DNA of 64,000 bases from DASPSR01 sp035516175 (GTDB lineage: Bacteria > Nitrospirota > UBA9217): contig DATJAO010000011.1 in NCBI GenBank assembly GCA_035516175.1, forward strand, positions 1 through 64,000. Reading direction: 5' to 3'. Both the position numbers and the translations under genes were made by a program. Below, in pieces: positions 26,440 to 35,255 of the stretch (position 1 is the first letter of the stretch; the number at the start of each line of letters is the position of its first letter). The notes beneath the pieces are model-generated. The model was not told where the DNA came from. It saw only the letters and a program-made list of their open reading frames with translations, and searched no databases.

Positions 26440-28074
26440 ATGAAGGCATCCGATCTGTTCGTGAAACAGCTTGAGGAAGAGGGTGTTGAGTATATCTTCG
26501 GTCTGCCTGGTGAGGAAAATCTCGATCTCCTCGAATCGCTCCGTACATCGTCTATTAAAGTCATCATTACCCGTCATGAGCAGGCCGCGGCGTTCATGGC
26601 AGCCACCTATGGCCGGTTGACCGGAAAAGCCGGCGTCTGCTTCTCGACGCTCGGGCCGGGGGCGACGAACCTAGTGACAGGGGTGGCTCATGCTCAGCTC
26701 ATTGGCGCGCCGCTCGTGTCTCTATCAGGCCAGAAGGCGATAAGATCAAACTGGCAGGCCAGGTTCCAGCTCATCGATGTGGTGAACCTGATGCGTCCGA
26801 TAACCAAGGACTCTGTCTCAATCGTGGACCCGAGCACGCTTCCGACGATCCTCCGAAACGCTTTCAAGCTGGCGCAGGCAGAGAGGCCCGGTGCGGTGCA
26901 CCTGGAACTGCCTGAGGACGTTGCGGAAAGCCAGACAGATGCAGTCATACAGAAACGAGGTCTTGTCCGCAGGCCCGCGCCGGACCCCAAGATGATTATC
27001 CGTGCAGCGGAGATGATCAACACGGCGCAGCGACCACTTATTATCCTTTCGTCGGGGGCGAATCGGAACCTGATCACCCGGCAGTTGATGCAGTTCATCG
27101 AGAAGACGGGGATCTACGCTGTGCACACCCAGATGGGGAAGGGCGTGCTAAGCGACGCATCGGAATACAGCCTCCTAGCAACTGGCATCCACAAGCGCGA
27201 TTGGGTGAACTGCGGCATCGACCGTGCGGACGCGATCATCACGATCGGATACAACATTGTCGAATATCCGCCCTATGTCTGGAACAGTCACCTCGACAAG
27301 AAGATCGTCAACATCGATTTTGCCGAGGCGGAGGTGGACAAGTACTATGATCCGGATATCGAGATCATTGGTGACATTTCCTGCTCGCTTCGACAACTCG
27401 GGGAACTGATTAGGGTAAGGAAGAATGATGAGACTTTCAAGTCCATTCGGGAATTCCTGAACCGGAAGCTCTCGCTCGACTTCAAGAAACGGTATCCCCT
27501 GACACCCCAGGAAATTGTGTGGCATGCGCGCGAAGCGCTGTCACATGAGGACATTCTGACCCTCGATAACGGAATCTACAAGCTGTGGTTCTCCCGCCTC
27601 TACCGGACCTACAAGCCGAATACTTTCCTGCTGGACAATGCCCTCGCGACCATGGGCGCAGGACTCCCGACCGGCATCATGGCCAAGATGCTCAAGCCAG
27701 ACCGGAATGTACTCGCGGTGGTGGGGGATGGCGGATTCATGATGAACTCTCAGGAACTAGAAACCGCTCTACGGCATAACGTTCCCCTCGTTGTTTTAGT
27801 CCTGAATGACAATGCTTTCGGATTCGTCAAATGGGAACAACAGAGCAAGGGCTTTGCGAGCTTCGGCCTGGACTACTCGAATCCAGATTTTGTAAAGTAT
27901 GCGGAAAGCTATGGAGCAGTCGGCATGAAAGTGAAGGAAGGGGACAGTCTCTCGGAACTATTACGGCGAGCGTTTTCACTGAAAAAGGTGGTCCTCATCG
28001 AGTGCCCCGTCGACTACTCGGTAAACTATGAAACCTTCTCAAGGGATCTCGCGAACATCACCTGCGAATATTGA
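26440..28074 (+). CDS. ThDP enzyme, acetolactate-synthase-like; probable 2-oxoglutarate decarboxylase
   Basis: The 544-residue enzyme has the three POX/ALS domains: YIFGLPGEENLDLLE with the ThDP-activating Glu47 (RHEQ), a central domain with the MGKGVL and GIDRADAIITIGYN segments, and the ThDP/metal motif GDGGFMMNSQELETA to LNDNAFG (residues 429-460). Annotation by similarity would say acetolactate synthase large subunit, yet no small subunit or ilvC/ilvD gene is near. It lies directly after SSADH, aconitase and citrate synthase, and its GLPGEENLD, MGKGV and NCGIDRAD segments resemble what I recall of the 2-oxoglutarate decarboxylase of Synechococcus sp. PCC 7002. Family certain; the decarboxylase role is inferred from context. 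Benzoylformate- or oxalyl-CoA-type reactions are less likely. Confidence 0.7.
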   Translation: MKASDLFVKQLEEEGVEYIFGLPGEENLDLLESLRTSSIKVIITRHEQAAAFMAATYGRLTGKAGVCFSTLGPGATNLVTGVAHAQLIGAPLVSLSGQKAIRSNWQARFQLIDVVNLMRPITKDSVSIVDPSTLPTILRNAFKLAQAERPGAVHLELPEDVAESQTDAVIQKRGLVRRPAPDPKMIIRAAEMINTAQRPLIILSSGANRNLITRQLMQFIEKTGIYAVHTQMGKGVLSDASEYSLLATGIHKRDWVNCGIDRADAIITIGYNIVEYPPYVWNSHLDKKIVNIDFAEAEVDKYYDPDIEIIGDISCSLRQLGELIRVRKNDETFKSIREFLNRKLSLDFKKRYPLTPQEIVWHAREALSHEDILTLDNGIYKLWFSRLYRTYKPNTFLLDNALATMGAGLPTGIMAKMLKPDRNVLAVVGDGGFMMNSQELETALRHNVPLVVLVLNDNAFGFVKWEQQSKGFASFGLDYSNPDFVKYAESYGAVGMKVKEGDSLSELLRRAFSLKKVVLIECPVDYSVNYETFSRDLANITCEY

Positions 28075-28104
28075 TTCTTTTTTTTGCGTCAAAATAAGGA
28101 AGTC

Positions 28105-28737
28105 ATGAAATTAGACGAGAGAAAAGACTTTGACAAGGAGGCTGCCACCTGGGATCAGAACCCGGGCCGCGTCAAGCTCGCCGATGAGGTGGCTGATACG
28201 ATCATCCGGGAGATAAAACCGACCGGGGACATGGACGTTCTGGATTTCGGCTGCGGCACGGGACTGGTGACGCTCCGGTTGCAACCTTTCGTGAAGACGA
28301 TAACAGGCGCTGACAGTTCAAAGGGGATGCTCGGCGTACTCCAGGACAAGGTGAGAAGGTTCGGCTTGAAGAATGTAGAGGTCCAATTCGTGGATTTTGA
28401 AAGGGGGGGGCAGGTGGCAGGGAAGTTTCACGTGGTCGTTAGCAGCATGACCCTCCATCATATTCATGATCCTGAGCCGCTGTTTAGGCAGTTGCGCGAC
28501 CTCCTGCATCCCGGCGGCATCCTCTGCATCTCCGATTTGGACAAGGAGGATGGTTCTTTCCACGGTGATAAAACCGGCGTTTTGCATTTCGGTTTTGAGC
28601 GGCCGTACCTGAAAGGGCTTCTTGAAAAGGCTGGTTTTCGGGAGATTCACGACGTAACAGCCGCGGCGGTCGTAAAAGAGATCGAGAGGAAGGGGAAAAA
28701 AACATTTACTGTTTTCCTGATAATAGGGAAAAAGTGA
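28105..28737 (+). CDS. SAM-dependent class I methyltransferase
   Basis: The 210-residue protein has the SAM-binding motif VLDFGCGTGLVTLRL (about residue 45), the acidic residue after strand 2 (TGADSSKGML) and motif III LHPGGILCISDLDKEDGSFH. The substrate is not evident. I start at the ATG at 28105 with AAGGA about 5 bases upstream rather than at the TTG seven codons earlier. It follows the ThDP enzyme by 30 bp and may be in the same transcript, though no functional link is clear. Confidence 0.85.
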   Translation: MKLDERKDFDKEAATWDQNPGRVKLADEVADTIIREIKPTGDMDVLDFGCGTGLVTLRLQPFVKTITGADSSKGMLGVLQDKVRRFGLKNVEVQFVDFERGGQVAGKFHVVVSSMTLHHIHDPEPLFRQLRDLLHPGGILCISDLDKEDGSFHGDKTGVLHFGFERPYLKGLLEKAGFREIHDVTAAAVVKEIERKGKKTFTVFLIIGKK

Positions 28738-28788
28738 TGGCAAGTAGGCAGGCGGCACTCGTGGTGTGGGGATGTTATACTCCGTGAA

Positions 28789-31326
28789 TCACAAAGCGGC
28801 CTTGACACCTTCCTTGGGTTCGCTGTCCAGCAGTTCCTCTACTTTATTTAAGAGCTCATTGGGCGATACCGGCTTTGAAAGAAAGTTCACGCCATCGTCG
28901 AGCATGCCCTTTTTATGGATGATCTCGGCTGTATATCCGCTCGTAAAAAGCGCCTTGACCGCGGGGTGTGTCTTCCTGATCTCGTCATAGGTTTCTCTGC
29001 CGTTCTTCCTCGGCATGATGACATCCAGGATGAGGAGCTGGACCGCATCTCTATTTCCCCGGTATTTTTGTATCGCCTCTTCGCCATCTGAAGCCTCAAT
29101 TACGGAATAGCCGGACCCCTGGAGCACCGACTTCATAAGGTTCCTGACGCTGGTATCATCCTCCGCGATCAGGAGGGTCTTTGCGCCGCTTTTCGGCACG
29201 GAGGCGTTAACACGCGTTGCGTGCTCGATCGCGATCCTGCTCAGCGGTAGGTAAATATTGAAGGTGGTCCCGATGCCCGGTTCGCTAAAGACATTGATAT
29301 ACCCATTGTGCTGTTTTACGATCCCATAGACGATTGCAAGACCAAGCCCAGCCCCTTTGCCTGTAGTTTTGGTAGTGAAGAACGGTTCAAAAATCCTCTC
29401 TACGGTATTCTTGTCCATGCCCGTACCGGTGTCAGTCACGGCCAGATGCGCGTGTTTCCCCAGCTTCCCATAGCCGTGTTCCTTCCCGTATTCGTTGCCC
29501 AGCTCAACGATCCCTGTTTCAATGGTCAGTTTCCCGCCTTGCGGCATGGCATCCCGAGCGTTCGTGGCGAGGTTTATCAATACCTGCTCGATCTGGCCCG
29601 CGTCCGCCTTAATGGGTAGCGGTTCACCGCGCAGAACCTGTATGATCTCGATGTCTTCCCCGATGAGCCGCTCTATGAGCTTCTCGACCCGCCTAACGAT
29701 CGCGTTCATATCCACGTGCTTCGGAGCGATGATCTGCTTCCTGCTGAACGCAAGGAGGCTCTGGGTAAGATTGGCCGCACGCTCTGTTGATGCAAGAATA
29801 CTGTCCACGCTCGGCCGGAGCGGATCGTTCTTATCCATCTTCATCTGGACGAGACTGCTGTATCCGATGATCGCCGTGAGAATGTTGTTGAAGTCGTGCG
29901 CCACGCCACCCGCCAGAGTTCCAACGGCATCCATTTTCTGAGCATGTCGCAGCTGTTCTTCGAGCTTCTTCTTCTCGGTGATGTCGTTGTGGATCTCGAT
30001 GACCGAAAAGATCTGCCCCTGGGAATCCTTCATCGGAAAAGATTTGACCTCTGTGTAGATGGGGGTCCCTTCCTTATCGAGGTGCGTGTGGACGGAGGTG
30101 TGCGGCTCGCCCGTCTCGAATGTCTGCCGTACGGCGCAGTCTTCACCTGACTCGTAGCACGGCGAGGATATGTGGTGTGAGATCTCATAGCAGTGTCTAC
30201 CTATGATATCGTGCAATGGCAGTTTGAGTTTGCTGCAGTAGGCCTTGTTGACGGAGGCAATCCTGAAGTCCCGGCTGATGACGATGAACCCTTCGTCCAC
30301 GGTTTCAAGGACATTCTTGATGAACTCCTCGGAACGCCTGTGCTCGGTGATGTTCCTGAAGATCGCACGGTTCGCGGTAGGTCGTCCATCCACCGTGCTG
30401 CAGTTAATGCTGCCTTCGACCAATATCGGCCTGCCATCCTTGGTCACAAAAGTAGTGCCGATACGGTCGATTTTTTCTCCGGCCATTATTCGCTGGAAGG
30501 CATCTACACAGTCTATCCTGGAATCAGGATGGATGATATCGAGCAGTGTGAGTCGGGCGACCTCCTCCTCGGTATATCCGAGGGTCTCACGCCAGGCCCG
30601 GTTGACATACTGAAACGTGCCGTCGGAGCCTACGCTTAGGATGAGATCATTCGCGTTCTCGAACAGGTCCCGGTATTTTGCCTCGCTCTCCTGGAGCGAT
30701 TTTTCCACGCTCTTCCGCTCGGTAATGTTGCGCGCTATGCTCAGAATCCCGAGCACCTTCCCGCCTTGAATTTGCGGTGTCGAAATCATTTCTCCTGTAA
30801 GATATTCTCCTGATTTCGAGAGAAATCGCAGTTCGCAGGGTGGCGGCGTCTGGCCTGCCAAAAGACGAGCGAAAATATCGAGTGCGAGGGACAGGTCCTC
30901 AGGATGGATGATTGACTGAAAATGTCTGCCAAGGTATTCAGCACATGACAAGCCGGTAATGATTTCGAACGCGGGGTTCAGGGTGGTGAATTTCCCTTCA
31001 AGGGAAAGCGTAAAGATGACGTTCTCGACGGTCTGAATGAGACTGCGATACCGCTGTTCCGATTCGCGCAGTACTTTCTCAGAAGCCCTAAGCCTTCTCA
31101 TAATGAGACTGCTATAGGCAACGAAGCCGACTAGAATGAGCGTGGTAAATAGTCGCTCCAGAATTACGAGGAACGGAGGGGCCAGTAGTTGAGCGATAAA
31201 GGGCCCTCTCTTGAAAAGAAAAGCGTCTGAGACGGCGTCGGTGAGCCAGATCATAAAGACAAGGCCGATTCCGATGAAGATCATTTTCCTCGGCATGGTT
31301 TTGTGCTGTATGCTCTCTAATTCCAC
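28789..31326 (-). CDS. Membrane-bound hybrid histidine kinase with three PAS domains
   Basis: The 845-residue sensor has two membrane segments (about 14-30 and 47-76), three PAS domains (about 92-205, 213-330 and 340-450), a HisKA domain with the phosphoacceptor His477 (GGVAHDFNN), an HATPase with DTGTGMD and GKGAGLGLAIVYGIV, and a C-terminal receiver whose phosphoacceptor is Asp768 (LLILDVIMP). The third PAS has an unusual His/Cys cluster (HCYEISHHISSPCYESGEDC, 378-397), seen in some PAS sensors and possibly metal or redox binding. The GTG start at 31326 has AGGGGGATGAA before it. No separate output regulator is adjacent, so the receiver presumably passes phosphate to a distant partner. Confidence 0.92.
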   Translation of the reverse strand: MELESIQHKTMPRKMIFIGIGLVFMIWLTDAVSDAFLFKRGPFIAQLLAPPFLVILERLFTTLILVGFVAYSSLIMRRLRASEKVLRESEQRYRSLIQTVENVIFTLSLEGKFTTLNPAFEIITGLSCAEYLGRHFQSIIHPEDLSLALDIFARLLAGQTPPPCELRFLSKSGEYLTGEMISTPQIQGGKVLGILSIARNITERKSVEKSLQESEAKYRDLFENANDLILSVGSDGTFQYVNRAWRETLGYTEEEVARLTLLDIIHPDSRIDCVDAFQRIMAGEKIDRIGTTFVTKDGRPILVEGSINCSTVDGRPTANRAIFRNITEHRRSEEFIKNVLETVDEGFIVISRDFRIASVNKAYCSKLKLPLHDIIGRHCYEISHHISSPCYESGEDCAVRQTFETGEPHTSVHTHLDKEGTPIYTEVKSFPMKDSQGQIFSVIEIHNDITEKKKLEEQLRHAQKMDAVGTLAGGVAHDFNNILTAIIGYSSLVQMKMDKNDPLRPSVDSILASTERAANLTQSLLAFSRKQIIAPKHVDMNAIVRRVEKLIERLIGEDIEIIQVLRGEPLPIKADAGQIEQVLINLATNARDAMPQGGKLTIETGIVELGNEYGKEHGYGKLGKHAHLAVTDTGTGMDKNTVERIFEPFFTTKTTGKGAGLGLAIVYGIVKQHNGYINVFSEPGIGTTFNIYLPLSRIAIEHATRVNASVPKSGAKTLLIAEDDTSVRNLMKSVLQGSGYSVIEASDGEEAIQKYRGNRDAVQLLILDVIMPRKNGRETYDEIRKTHPAVKALFTSGYTAEIIHKKGMLDDGVNFLSKPVSPNELLNKVEELLDSEPKEGVKAAL

Positions 31327-31539
31327 TTCATCCCCCTGAGAATGATGTTTGAGCGTTCGTTTGCCCGAGGCGCACCTGTACTCGAATCTTATCGGGATTC
31401 CAAGGCGAAAACTTTAATATAACGCTGCATGGTGCCGACGGTCTCGTTCGCAGTTCGATCGATTTCCTGAACGAAACAAAGCAGGAGCCGGATCTCTGTG
31501 CGGCCCTCATGCAAAAAGTGTGGCATAAAAAAACAGAAC

Positions 31540-31548
31540 TGCTATAAT
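31540..31548 (+). promoter_or_regulatory. Extended -10 promoter at the kinase-like gene
   Basis: TGCTATAAT is a perfect extended -10 box. It overlaps an ATG at 31547, so the transcript should start near 31555 and use the next in-frame ATG at 31580. No good -35 is seen. Confidence 0.5.
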
Positions 31549-31579
31549 GTTTAAGATCCTGAAGAAATATATTATTTCC

Positions 31580-32686
31580 ATGATTGATGCGGTCATCTCT
31601 CACTTTACTCTCCGGGGAACACTCATTAAGGCAGAGCGGTTCGGTTCCGGGCTGATCAACGACACATACCTCTGCGAGTTCGCTGAAGTCGGCGATATTC
31701 GCAAGTACATTCTCCAGCGCATCAATACGACGGTATTCAGACATCCCGAACAGGTTATGGAGAATGTGGAGGTCGTGACCGCTCATATCGTGAGCAGACT
31801 CCTTGCGGAAGGCGTTCAAGAGCCATATGCCATTACGCCGGCGCCCATCCCTACCCGGTACGGCCGTTCATTCCACCGCGATGACTCCGGAGCTTATTGG
31901 CGCATGCTTCATTATATAGAAGCGGGAACCGTGTTTGATACGGTCAAGGATGTGCGGCACGCCTATGAGGTCGGCCGCGGTCTCGGGAGGTTCCAATCGC
32001 TGGTGTCGGATCTGTCGCCGGAACGGCTTCACGATACCCTCCCGGGTTTTCATCACACTCCGAAATACATCAAAGAATTCGACGACACGGTGAAAGCTGA
32101 TGTCAAGAACAGGGCAGCCGGCGTCGATACCGAGATAGAGTTCGTGTCACGAGGGCGCTATCTTGCTCCCCTGCTAACGGATCTGATGAACGGCGGTCAG
32201 TTGCCGGTGCGAGTGGTACATAACGACCCCAAGGTGAACAACGTGCTGATTCATGTGGCGACAGGCGGGGCCCTGTGCATGATCGACCTGGATACGGTCA
32301 ATCCCGGTATCGTTCACTTCGATTTTGGCGACTGCGTGCGCTCCGCGGCCAACCCTGGAGGGGAGGATGCGGAGGACTTGAGCAAAGTCGGTCTTGATCT
32401 GCCTCTCTTCGAAGCGGTAGCTCGAGGATATCTGCGCGAGGCGGGCGACTTCCTTGCGGAGAAAGAGGTCGAGATGCTGCCCGCATCGGTGAAAGTGATC
32501 ACCTTCGAGCTCGGCCTCCGCTTTCTGACCGATTATCTCAGGGGAGATACGTATTTCAGGACCAAATATCCCGACCACAATTTGCATCGGGCACGCGTCC
32601 AGTTCAAGTTGCTTGAGAGCATCGAAAAGACCGAGGAAGACATCGCCGTCATCGTGAAAAAGGCCATGGATACCGGAGACAGATGA
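31580..32686 (+). CDS. Aminoglycoside phosphotransferase-fold kinase, N-acetylhexosamine-kinase-like
   Basis: The 368-residue protein has the APH fold: GSGLINDTYLCEF (nucleotide loop), YILQRINTTVFRHPEQVMENV, the catalytic VVHNDPKVNNVLIH, and the metal-binding CMIDLDTVNPGIVHFDFGD. The N-terminal pattern and the RINT-VF-P-VMEN segment resemble N-acetylhexosamine 1-kinase (NahK), which makes GlcNAc/GalNAc-1-phosphate. No partner phosphorylase or sugar pathway is adjacent, so the substrate is uncertain. The start at 31580 is chosen because the promoter box overlaps the earlier ATG. Confidence 0.7.
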   Translation: MIDAVISHFTLRGTLIKAERFGSGLINDTYLCEFAEVGDIRKYILQRINTTVFRHPEQVMENVEVVTAHIVSRLLAEGVQEPYAITPAPIPTRYGRSFHRDDSGAYWRMLHYIEAGTVFDTVKDVRHAYEVGRGLGRFQSLVSDLSPERLHDTLPGFHHTPKYIKEFDDTVKADVKNRAAGVDTEIEFVSRGRYLAPLLTDLMNGGQLPVRVVHNDPKVNNVLIHVATGGALCMIDLDTVNPGIVHFDFGDCVRSAANPGGEDAEDLSKVGLDLPLFEAVARGYLREAGDFLAEKEVEMLPASVKVITFELGLRFLTDYLRGDTYFRTKYPDHNLHRARVQFKLLESIEKTEEDIAVIVKKAMDTGDR

Positions 32687-32706
32687 TATCCGTCTATGCG
32701 ATGACC

Positions 32707-33087
32707 CTAGAACGCCCCGTCCTTATTCGGCGAATCCAATGGCACGGGCTGGCCGCATTCCCACATTTCTACGATCTTTTCACTACGGAATCGGAACAAG
32801 TGCACAGCCGCTACACCCCGATCACCTGCGTGCAGCACAATGTGGGAGTACACGGTCACCAGGTCGCCATCGCCCAGCACGTACTTGACTGTGAGCTGCT
32901 TGTTCGGGAACTGGGCGTGATTCTCCAACATTGCCTGTTTCAGGGCCGAAAAACCCGCGGGATAGAAAAGATTGTGGTGCTTGCCTTGCGGGTCGACGTG
33001 CGTCTGATAAGCTTCATCGATGCGGCCTGCCACGATGAGCTGCAGGAATTCCACGGCTGCTTGCTTGTGGGCGTCGTTGTCTATCAT
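32707..33087 (-). CDS. SnoaL-like (NTF2 fold) protein
   Basis: The 126-residue product has the NTF2-like pattern AVEFLQLIVAGRIDEAYQTHVD followed by alternating beta strands (LTVKYVLGDGDLVTVYSHIVLH, VAAVHLFRFRSEKIVEMWE) typical of SnoaL-like cyclases. No substrate or catalytic residues can be named. It begins 16 bp after the AHSA1 gene and ends the small minus-strand operon. The start ATG at 33087 has no clear ribosome-binding site and may depend on coupling to the gene before. Confidence 0.75.
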   Translation of the reverse strand: MIDNDAHKQAAVEFLQLIVAGRIDEAYQTHVDPQGKHHNLFYPAGFSALKQAMLENHAQFPNKQLTVKYVLGDGDLVTVYSHIVLHAGDRGVAAVHLFRFRSEKIVEMWECGQPVPLDSPNKDGAF

Positions 33088-33103
33088 AAATGAGCACCGA
33101 TGG

Positions 33104-33589
33104 TCATTTTTTCGCCAGGAGCTCTTCAAGACGACCGAGGCTTTGTTTCCAGCCTTCCTCCATGCCTGCAAGAGCTCCCTCCGCTGCGGGCGTCGACTTC
33201 ACGACGTCTGCCTGCACCGTGAGTTTCGTCTTCTTGCCCAGCCCAACGAACGTGATGGTATTGAGATTTTCGAGCTGGGGATCACCAGTTTCATCCTCGA
33301 GGGCGCTGCTGGTGAAGACGAGCCGCTCAGGTTGTTTGATTTCGCGAAAGACGCCCTTCATGGGATATACGGTACCATCAGGCCCGCGCATATTGATGCG
33401 GATTGCACCACCCGGCCGCACGTCTAATTCACAGACAGGGTTCGTGAAACCATCGGGACCCCACCACTGAGCCATAAGTATCTGGTCAATCCATGCCTTG
33501 AACACGAACTCGCGCGGCGCGTTAACGATGCGCGTGATGACGAGTCCCCACTCCCTAGACCTCACTGCCAAATTAGTTCTTTTCGTCAT
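33104..33589 (-). CDS. AHSA1/SRPBCC-domain protein
   Basis: The 161-residue protein carries the Aha1-type START fold: VITRIVNAPREFVFKAWIDQILMAQWWGP in its N-terminal half, then DVRPGGAIRINMRGPDGTVYPM and a C-terminal helix GMEEGWKQSLGRLEELLAKK. Such proteins bind small hydrophobic ligands and often sit with RibD/DHFR-like or glyoxalase-like genes. It overlaps nothing but starts 1 bp after the upstream DHFR-like gene ends (33591), so it is in an operon. Confidence 0.85.
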   Translation of the reverse strand: MTKRTNLAVRSREWGLVITRIVNAPREFVFKAWIDQILMAQWWGPDGFTNPVCELDVRPGGAIRINMRGPDGTVYPMKGVFREIKQPERLVFTSSALEDETGDPQLENLNTITFVGLGKKTKLTVQADVVKSTPAAEGALAGMEEGWKQSLGRLEELLAKK

Positions 33590-33590
33590 G

Positions 33591-34157
33591 TTATTTCTCC
33601 CTTTCTACAGGCTGATAGTAGAGCAGAACATCCCCATTACCGAACGTCCTTGCTTTTGTAAGTTTCAAGTTCAGCCTGTCCTTGATGCCTCGAAAAAGAG
33701 GTTTCCCGTTACCCAAGACCAGGGGATTTACCATAATCCGGTATTCATCTATCAAACCTTGTTGGGCAAACTGAGATAATATGCTGCCGCTGCCAAGCAG
33801 CGCGATGTCCTTGCCGGACTGCTTTTTTATTCTCTTAATTTCTTCCTCGATATTGGCTTTCACCAGTCTGGTATTGTGCCATTCGGCCTTTTCGAGAGTC
33901 TTTGAAAAGACGATCTTGGGCAGTGTATTCATCTTTTCAGCAACAATCGGATCGTTTTTTATCGCATCCGGGGTCGGCCAGTAGCTTGCCATGAGCTCAT
34001 ACGTCACTCGTCCAAATATGAGCGTGTCCACGGAATTGAGCATATCGATGGCATAGCCATTGAACTCGGCATCCACGGTATGCCAATCTATTTCTCTGTT
34101 CGGTCCCTCAAAGTAGCCATCAAGGGTCACCAGATTGAATACGAATAATTTTCTCAT
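33591..34157 (-). CDS. RibD C-terminal/dihydrofolate-reductase-family protein (2)
   Basis: The 188-residue protein has the RibD-C/DHFR fold: MRKLFVFNLVTLDGYFEG, DTLIFGRVTYELMASYWP, a KIVFSKTLEKAEW segment and the KDIALLGSGSILSQFAQQGLIDEY substrate region. It is a paralogue of the next gene upstream (34171-34749), with which it shares most motifs. Members reduce pyrimidines or related compounds, but the substrate here is unknown. I start at 34157, with GGGAG 8 bases upstream; an earlier start at 34205 would overlap the neighbour. Confidence 0.8.
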   Translation of the reverse strand: MRKLFVFNLVTLDGYFEGPNREIDWHTVDAEFNGYAIDMLNSVDTLIFGRVTYELMASYWPTPDAIKNDPIVAEKMNTLPKIVFSKTLEKAEWHNTRLVKANIEEEIKRIKKQSGKDIALLGSGSILSQFAQQGLIDEYRIMVNPLVLGNGKPLFRGIKDRLNLKLTKARTFGNGDVLLYYQPVEREK

Positions 34158-34170
34158 TTGCTTTCTCCCT

Positions 34171-34749
34171 TTAACTCTCTGGTCCCTTGCTGTAATGTAG
34201 TACAACCTTGCCCGACTTGAACGTTTTTGTTTTTATCAGGTTTAATTTGTGCCGCTCCTTTACATCTTTGAACAAAGGTTTTCCTCCTCCCATGACCAGG
34301 GGGTTCACAATGAGATGGTATTCATCAATCAAACCGAGATTCATAAACGTTGACACTAGTCCAGCGCCGCCCAGGAGAACCATGTCTTTGCCGGGCTGTT
34401 GTTTCATTTTAAGAATTTCCTCCGCAATATGATTTTTAATAATCCTTGTGGTCTTCCATTCGACCTTTTCCATGGTCTTTGAAAAAACGAGCTTTTGCAT
34501 GTTATCGGCTAGGCGCGCATATTCAATTTCATTCTTGGTGCTGGACGGGTTCGCGGGCGCGGCAAGCCAGTATTTTTCAAAGGCCGGATACATCACGCGT
34601 CCAAGCAGCAAGGTATCTGCTGACCTTTGCAGTTCGAGAACATCATTCCATGTTTCTTCATCCTCTTTCATTGCCCAATCTAATTCTCCCCTGGGTCCTT
34701 CAATAAAGCCATCAAGTGTTACCTGCATCGCGAGAATTACTTTTCTCAT
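34171..34749 (-). CDS. RibD C-terminal/dihydrofolate-reductase-family protein (1)
   Basis: The 192-residue protein has MRKVILAMQVTLDGFIEGPR, DTLLLGRVMYPAFEKYW, KLVFSKTMEKVEW and MVLLGGAGLVSTFMNLGLIDEY, all hallmarks of the RibD-C family. It opens a four-gene operon with a close paralogue, an AHSA1 protein and a SnoaL-like protein. The paired order suggests tandem duplication followed by divergence. GGGAGA precedes the start codon. NADPH binding is expected from the family but the physiological substrate is unknown. Confidence 0.8.
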   Translation of the reverse strand: MRKVILAMQVTLDGFIEGPRGELDWAMKEDEETWNDVLELQRSADTLLLGRVMYPAFEKYWLAAPANPSSTKNEIEYARLADNMQKLVFSKTMEKVEWKTTRIIKNHIAEEILKMKQQPGKDMVLLGGAGLVSTFMNLGLIDEYHLIVNPLVMGGGKPLFKDVKERHKLNLIKTKTFKSGKVVLHYSKGPES

Positions 34750-35241
34750 TTTATTATCTCTCCCTTCACGGCCTCTTCTGGCATGGGCGCGTTGACCGGG
34801 AATTAAACGGGTTTTCCTTCAATCTCCGCCCCCCGGACGCCAGGATACCGAGGGATACGACCAAAGCCTTACCCAGGTGTGCGATCATATATATTTTCAT
34901 CGCATACCTGACCTCTTGCACCTGAAACACAATCCGCGTTAATGGGACAAAATTTGCCCTCTTTCACCCTTAACTTAATTCTAGCAGAAAAAAGGGGGCT
35001 GGGAGCGGGATAGCAGACTATGAGACGGAGAACAGCGGCTCCATTGCTCGACCAAGCGGTCGTCTCGCTTATCTGTTCCTTTTCTTAGATGCTGTCGCAA
35101 CGTTAGAGGAGCAGACTGAAATTATGAAGGTCTAGTTTTGTTTCGCGTTCCCGAGGTCATGGCGGTACGATTTTATTTTACGTGTAAAAAGTACTTGACC
35201 TCTGCTTGCACTAAAATCCTGTTTCTCAGCCCCTTGAATAA
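34750..35241. other. Spacer between the DHFR-like operon and endoQ
   Basis: About 490 bp without a gene I can support. It should contain the promoter of the minus-strand operon. A short segment at 34975-35030 (AGAAAAAAGGGGGCTGGGAG) is purine-rich. Nothing else is recognised. Confidence 0.35.
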
Positions 35242-35250
35242 TGCTATAAT
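35242..35250 (+). promoter_or_regulatory. Extended -10 promoter directly before endoQ
   Basis: TGCTATAAT ends 6 bases before the endoQ ATG at 35256. No ribosome-binding site lies between, so the transcript probably begins at or beside the start codon (leaderless). Confidence 0.5.
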
Positions 35251-35255
35251 CCTCC

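Noticed and set aside
26440..28074. Ordinary acetolactate synthase of branched-chain amino acid synthesis
   Set aside because: No ilvN, ilvC or ilvD is adjacent and the neighbours are TCA enzymes; kept as an alternative but not preferred.
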